Positions 60,784-63,446 of a DNA stretch of 63,446 nt are shown one piece after another. Position 1 is the stretch's first letter, and each line of letters opens with the position of its first letter. Made by a program: the position numbers and the translations under genes. The DNA comes from Eubacteriales bacterium. GTDB taxonomy: Bacteria > Bacillota > Clostridia > Oscillospirales > Butyricicoccaceae. Location: positions 1-63,446 of the forward strand of contig JAUNGZ010000013.1 of assembly GCA_030524205.1 (NCBI GenBank). The letters run 5' to 3'. Below the pieces are notes generated by a model. It ran no database searches. It saw nothing but the letters and a program-made list of their open reading frames with translations, and was not told the DNA's origin.

Positions 60784-60882
60784 TGTGGACAGTGTGTACA
60801 TCTGCCTGTGGATAAGCGGCTCGCTGTGGAAAACGCTGTGCCGCGGCTGTGGATGCGCTGTGGAAAACGTCCTTGTGGGCAA
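60784..60882 (+). promoter_or_regulatory. Cluster of DnaA-type boxes
   Basis: Six TGTGG-starting 9-mers in the same orientation within 99 bp: TGTGGACAG (60784), TGTGGATAA (60807), TGTGGAAAA (60825), TGTGGATGC (60848), TGTGGAAAA (60859), TGTGGGCAA (60874). Three fit the DnaA consensus TTWTNCACA fully. An AT-rich tract lies at 60719-60780. No dnaA or dnaN gene is in the window. Confidence 0.75.
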
Positions 60883-60886
60883 AAAA

Positions 60887-60914
60887 GGCCGCCCACTATA
60901 TATAGTGGGCGGCC
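60887..60914 (-). terminator. Terminator of the P-II-like gene
   Basis: 28-bp perfect palindrome with arms GGCCGCCCACTATA, followed by TTTTTT on the minus strand. Confidence 0.85.
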
Positions 60915-60926
60915 CGCAGTATTTTT

Positions 60927-61625
60927 TCAGTCGGCCAGACCGATCGCTCCGGATACCGGCAAGGAAATCACGATGCCGTGGCTTTTGGTTTTCATGCCGA
61001 CGGCCTGCATGATCGAGGTCATAATCGCCTGCTTCTCAGCGCTTTTGACGACGAGGAAAACAATCTCTTTTTCGGCCTGTATTTCAATGCCGAAAAACTG
61101 CTGCACCTCTTCTTCCGCCACGCCGCGCGCCGTGATGACCGTGCCGCCCCGCGCGCCCGCCTTGCGCGCCACATCCATGACCAGATTGGTGTAGCCCTGC
61201 TCCATGATTACGGCGACAACGTCAAAACCGTCCGCCTTTCCGGCCTCGTTCACGCTCTGCTCCTCCTCCTCATCCGTTTGTGTTAAGAGTTTGTGCCACC
61301 GCACGCCGATCCCCGTAATGGGGATGGAGAAAGCGATGCCTCTGCCCGGATAACGCATCCGAAGATCCCGCCCGAGCGCATACAGCAGCTGCTCGGCGCG
61401 CTGCTCGCTCGCCAAGCAGAAGGCGATGGCCTTTGCCGTTTCGCCCAGCCCGAGCAGATCGAGCATTTCCGTGCGCGCCGTGCCGTGCGCGGCGCATATA
61501 AAATCAATCATCGCATGGTTTTGGCGATAGGTCTGCAGCACCTTTTCTCCATCGTTCCAATCCACCACGGCGATCACCAGCTCAACCGAGCCGTGCGCCG
61601 TCACTTGGGGCTGATATTCAGGCAT
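60927..61625 (-). CDS. Tandem P-II-like regulator
   Basis: 232 residues with two ferredoxin-like P-II-type halves. The second is clear: GFDVVAVIMEQGYTNLVMDV, ARKAGARGGTVITARG, EKEIVFLVVKSAEKQAIM. The first (residues ~15-110: GSVELVIAVVDWNDGEKVLQ) is more diverged. The upstream partner is a DUF1538 membrane protein; the genes overlap by 8 nt. P-II proteins sense nucleotides or other ligands and gate transporters, so gating of the DUF1538 protein is likely. Confidence 0.8.
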   Translation of the reverse strand: MPEYQPQVTAHGSVELVIAVVDWNDGEKVLQTYRQNHAMIDFICAAHGTARTEMLDLLGLGETAKAIAFCLASEQRAEQLLYALGRDLRMRYPGRGIAFSIPITGIGVRWHKLLTQTDEEEEQSVNEAGKADGFDVVAVIMEQGYTNLVMDVARKAGARGGTVITARGVAEEEVQQFFGIEIQAEKEIVFLVVKSAEKQAIMTSIMQAVGMKTKSHGIVISLPVSGAIGLAD

Positions 61626-63150
61626 GCGGCACACCCTCCTCCAATACGATAATTTCGTCCTCATCCTCCGCCGGAGCGCCGGTCTGCGCCTCTTCCTCAT
61701 GCGGCCGGCGGTGCTTATACAGAATCCCTAGGATCTGAATGGCCAGTAACGGCGTCATGGCGACCATGGCGACCACACCGAACGCATCGGTCAGCACATT
61801 GCCGCCCAGCGCCTCGCACGCACCCATGGCAAACGGCAGCAGAAAGGTCGTTGTCATCGGCCCGGACGCCACGCCGCCCGAGTCGAAGGCGATGCCGGCA
61901 AATATTTTCGGCGAAAAAAATGTCAGCAGCAGCGCCAGCGCATAACCCGGCAGCACCATCCAGTATATAGATATCCCGGTCAGCACGCGCAGCATGGCCA
62001 AGCCGACCGAGCACGCCACACCGATCGACAGGCTGAGCATCATCGCGCGCTGGGAGATGCCGCCGTTGGTGATCGCCTCCACCTGCTTATTCAGCACGTG
62101 GACGGCCGGTTCCGCCGTGACCAAAAAATAGCCGATCAGCATGCCGAGCGGCAGCAATATCCAACTGTGCCCGCTCTGCGCGAGCTGCTGTCCCAGAAAG
62201 TACCCCGCCGGCATAAAGCCGACGTTCACGCCGGTCAAAAACATGGCAAGACCGATAAATGTATACACAAAGCCGATTCCGATTTTTTTCATCTGCAAGC
62301 GGTGGAACCGGTGGAACACCAGCTGAAATATCGCGCAGAACAGAATGATAGGAAGCAGCGCCGCACAGACCTCTCGGACATAATCAGGCAATCGATGCAC
62401 GAACTCCGCCGCCACCTGCCGTGTATCCTGCAATTCCGGAACAGTGATCGGCGTGTAGCCCGGATCGCCGCCGCGATAGAAAATACCGAGCAGCAGCACC
62501 GCCAAGATCGGCCCGATGCTGCACAGAGCGACCAATCCAAAGCTGTCGTCCTGCGCGTCCCGGTCGCCGCGGATAGAGGCAAGGCCGATGCCGAGCGCCA
62601 TGATGAACGGCACGGTGATCGGCCCGGTCGTCACGCCGCCCGAGTCAAACGCTACGGAAACAAACTCGTTCGGTACAAAAACAGACAACAGGAATACCGC
62701 GATATAAAATATGATCAGCAGGGTGGCCAACCGCACCTTAAATAAGGTTCGCAGCATTGCGGCCACAAAAAACAGGCCCACGCCCACGGCCACCGTCCAA
62801 ATTAAAACAGCATTCGGGATCGACGGCACCTGCTCTGCCAGCACCTGCAAATCAGGCTCCGCTATGGTGATCAGTATGCCGATCAGCAGCGTGACTCCAA
62901 TGACCACCGCCAGCTTTTTTGTCTTTGGAAGCTGTGCGCCGATGCCGTCGCCCATTGGGATCATCGACATATCGGTACCCAGCGAAAAAAACGCCATTCC
63001 CATGATCAGCAGCAGCGCGCCGGCCAAAAACAGCGCCACCGTGCCCACCGGCATCGGTGTAACCGTAATGCTCAGCGCCAGCACGATCAGCGTGATGGGC
63101 AGCACGGACGACAGCGCTTCCTTCAATTTTTCCTTTAGGATTTTGTTCAT
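61618..63150 (-). CDS. DUF1538 membrane protein, internally duplicated
   Basis: 510 residues, about twelve to fourteen membrane helices in two related halves. Each half has the motif FDSGGV(T/A)(T/S)GP (residues ~165 and ~410), with DSFGLVALCSIGPIL and DAFGVVAMVAMTPLL at equivalent points. DUF1538 (PF07556) proteins are putative transporters of unknown substrate. Acidic C-terminal tail (AEDEDEIIVLEEG). Start at ATG 63150; a TATAAT with extended -10 lies at 63187-63192. Confidence 0.85.
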   Translation of the reverse strand: MNKILKEKLKEALSSVLPITLIVLALSITVTPMPVGTVALFLAGALLLIMGMAFFSLGTDMSMIPMGDGIGAQLPKTKKLAVVIGVTLLIGILITIAEPDLQVLAEQVPSIPNAVLIWTVAVGVGLFFVAAMLRTLFKVRLATLLIIFYIAVFLLSVFVPNEFVSVAFDSGGVTTGPITVPFIMALGIGLASIRGDRDAQDDSFGLVALCSIGPILAVLLLGIFYRGGDPGYTPITVPELQDTRQVAAEFVHRLPDYVREVCAALLPIILFCAIFQLVFHRFHRLQMKKIGIGFVYTFIGLAMFLTGVNVGFMPAGYFLGQQLAQSGHSWILLPLGMLIGYFLVTAEPAVHVLNKQVEAITNGGISQRAMMLSLSIGVACSVGLAMLRVLTGISIYWMVLPGYALALLLTFFSPKIFAGIAFDSGGVASGPMTTTFLLPFAMGACEALGGNVLTDAFGVVAMVAMTPLLAIQILGILYKHRRPHEEEAQTGAPAEDEDEIIVLEEGVPHA

Positions 63151-63186
63151 TGACAGCCCCCTTCTCACAAACTTATGTACAACTTA

Positions 63187-63195
63187 ATTATACCA
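63187..63195 (-). promoter_or_regulatory. Promoter of the DUF1538/P-II pair
   Basis: ATGG-TATAAT, an extended -10, about 37 nt before the start; no good -35. Confidence 0.5.
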
Positions 63196-63244
63196 TAAGC
63201 GGTGAGCGGCTGCTATCGAAGCGGGGAAATCTTAACAAAAACAA

Positions 63245-63270
63245 AACGCCGACCCTCTCGGATCGGCGTT
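63245..63270 (-). terminator. Terminator of the rRNA operon
   Basis: AACGCCGA/TCGGCGTT stem followed by TTTTGTTTTTG on the minus strand. Confidence 0.9.
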
Positions 63271-63274
63271 CAGT

Positions 63275-63390
<116 letters not shown>

Positions 63391-63446
63391 TTTTAGAAGA
63401 TATTACACCTTCAAAACTGAACAACAACTACTTACAAGCTATAAAG
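63391..63446 (-). other. Start of the 23S-5S spacer
   Basis: AT-rich sequence with TTCAGTTTTGAAGGTG, typical of rRNA spacers. The 23S gene should lie beyond the window edge. Confidence 0.75.

Overview
The window looks like a chromosomal segment (GC roughly 60 percent) from an anaerobic, spore-forming, GC-rich member of the Clostridia, probably Oscillospirales; this placement is my inference from gene content. Support comes from the class III ribonucleotide reductase nrdDG, formate-tetrahydrofolate ligase, sporulation genes (yqfC, yqfD, ylbJ, pdaA-like, a SpoVD-like PBP), Firmicutes-type gene orders and strong AGGAGG ribosome sites. The right edge lies in an rRNA operon (5S gene on the minus strand, then the start of the 23S-5S spacer). 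The left edge cuts through a regulator gene.

Layout. 1-5.2 kb: truncated XRE regulator, a 30-codon micro-gene, a probable 6S RNA, a DUF1292 gene, the infC-rpmI-rplT operon (ATC start, leader with terminator), an unusual phosphoribosyltransferase and a DUF134/NifX-like pair. 5.2-16 kb: acetyltransferase, trmB, malQ, a HAD-LUD fusion, tRNA-Gly, pyridoxal kinase, a GHL10 lipoprotein-like hydrolase, acyl-ACP thioesterase, a HEPN/MNT pair and a membrane glycosyltransferase. 16.5-18.2 kb: yjdF with its riboswitch, and corA. 18.3-31.5 kb: division and cell wall (dcw) cluster on the minus strand (mraZ, rsmH, ftsL, spoVD-like, murE, murF, mraY, ftsW, murG, ftsQ, ftsZ), without murD, murB, murC or ftsA. 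31.7-41 kb: coiled-coil gene, coaD, rsmD, uvrC, an HPr-like gene, mutS2, recO, era, dgkA, ybeY. 41.4-45.9 kb: traX-like, phoH, yqfD, yqfC and divergent ylbJ. 46-57.5 kb: a D,D-carboxypeptidase, HD hydrolase, rodA, fhs, pdaA-like, an Lsa-type ABC-F gene with an attenuator leader, tsaE-tsaB, upp and an acetyltransferase. 57.5-63.4 kb: nrdG, a separate NrdD glycyl-radical ORF, nrdD, a DnaA-box cluster, a P-II-like/DUF1538 pair and 5S rRNA.

The feature that ordinary annotation explains least is a set of intergenic blocks (near 10.6, 41.2, 48.5, 51.7 and 56.8 kb). Each is filled with consecutive, mostly perfect hairpins whose sequences differ from each other. Four of the five blocks share a 26-bp palindrome with a constant core (ACCACGCT in three copies, ACCACGGT in one) and arms that covary between copies. 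Other notable points: the NrdD radical domain on its own ORF, six DnaA-type boxes plus a 31-bp-spaced NrdR box pair upstream of nrdD, a two-codon leader ORF in front of the ABC-F gene, and an HPr-like protein with Tyr at position 15.
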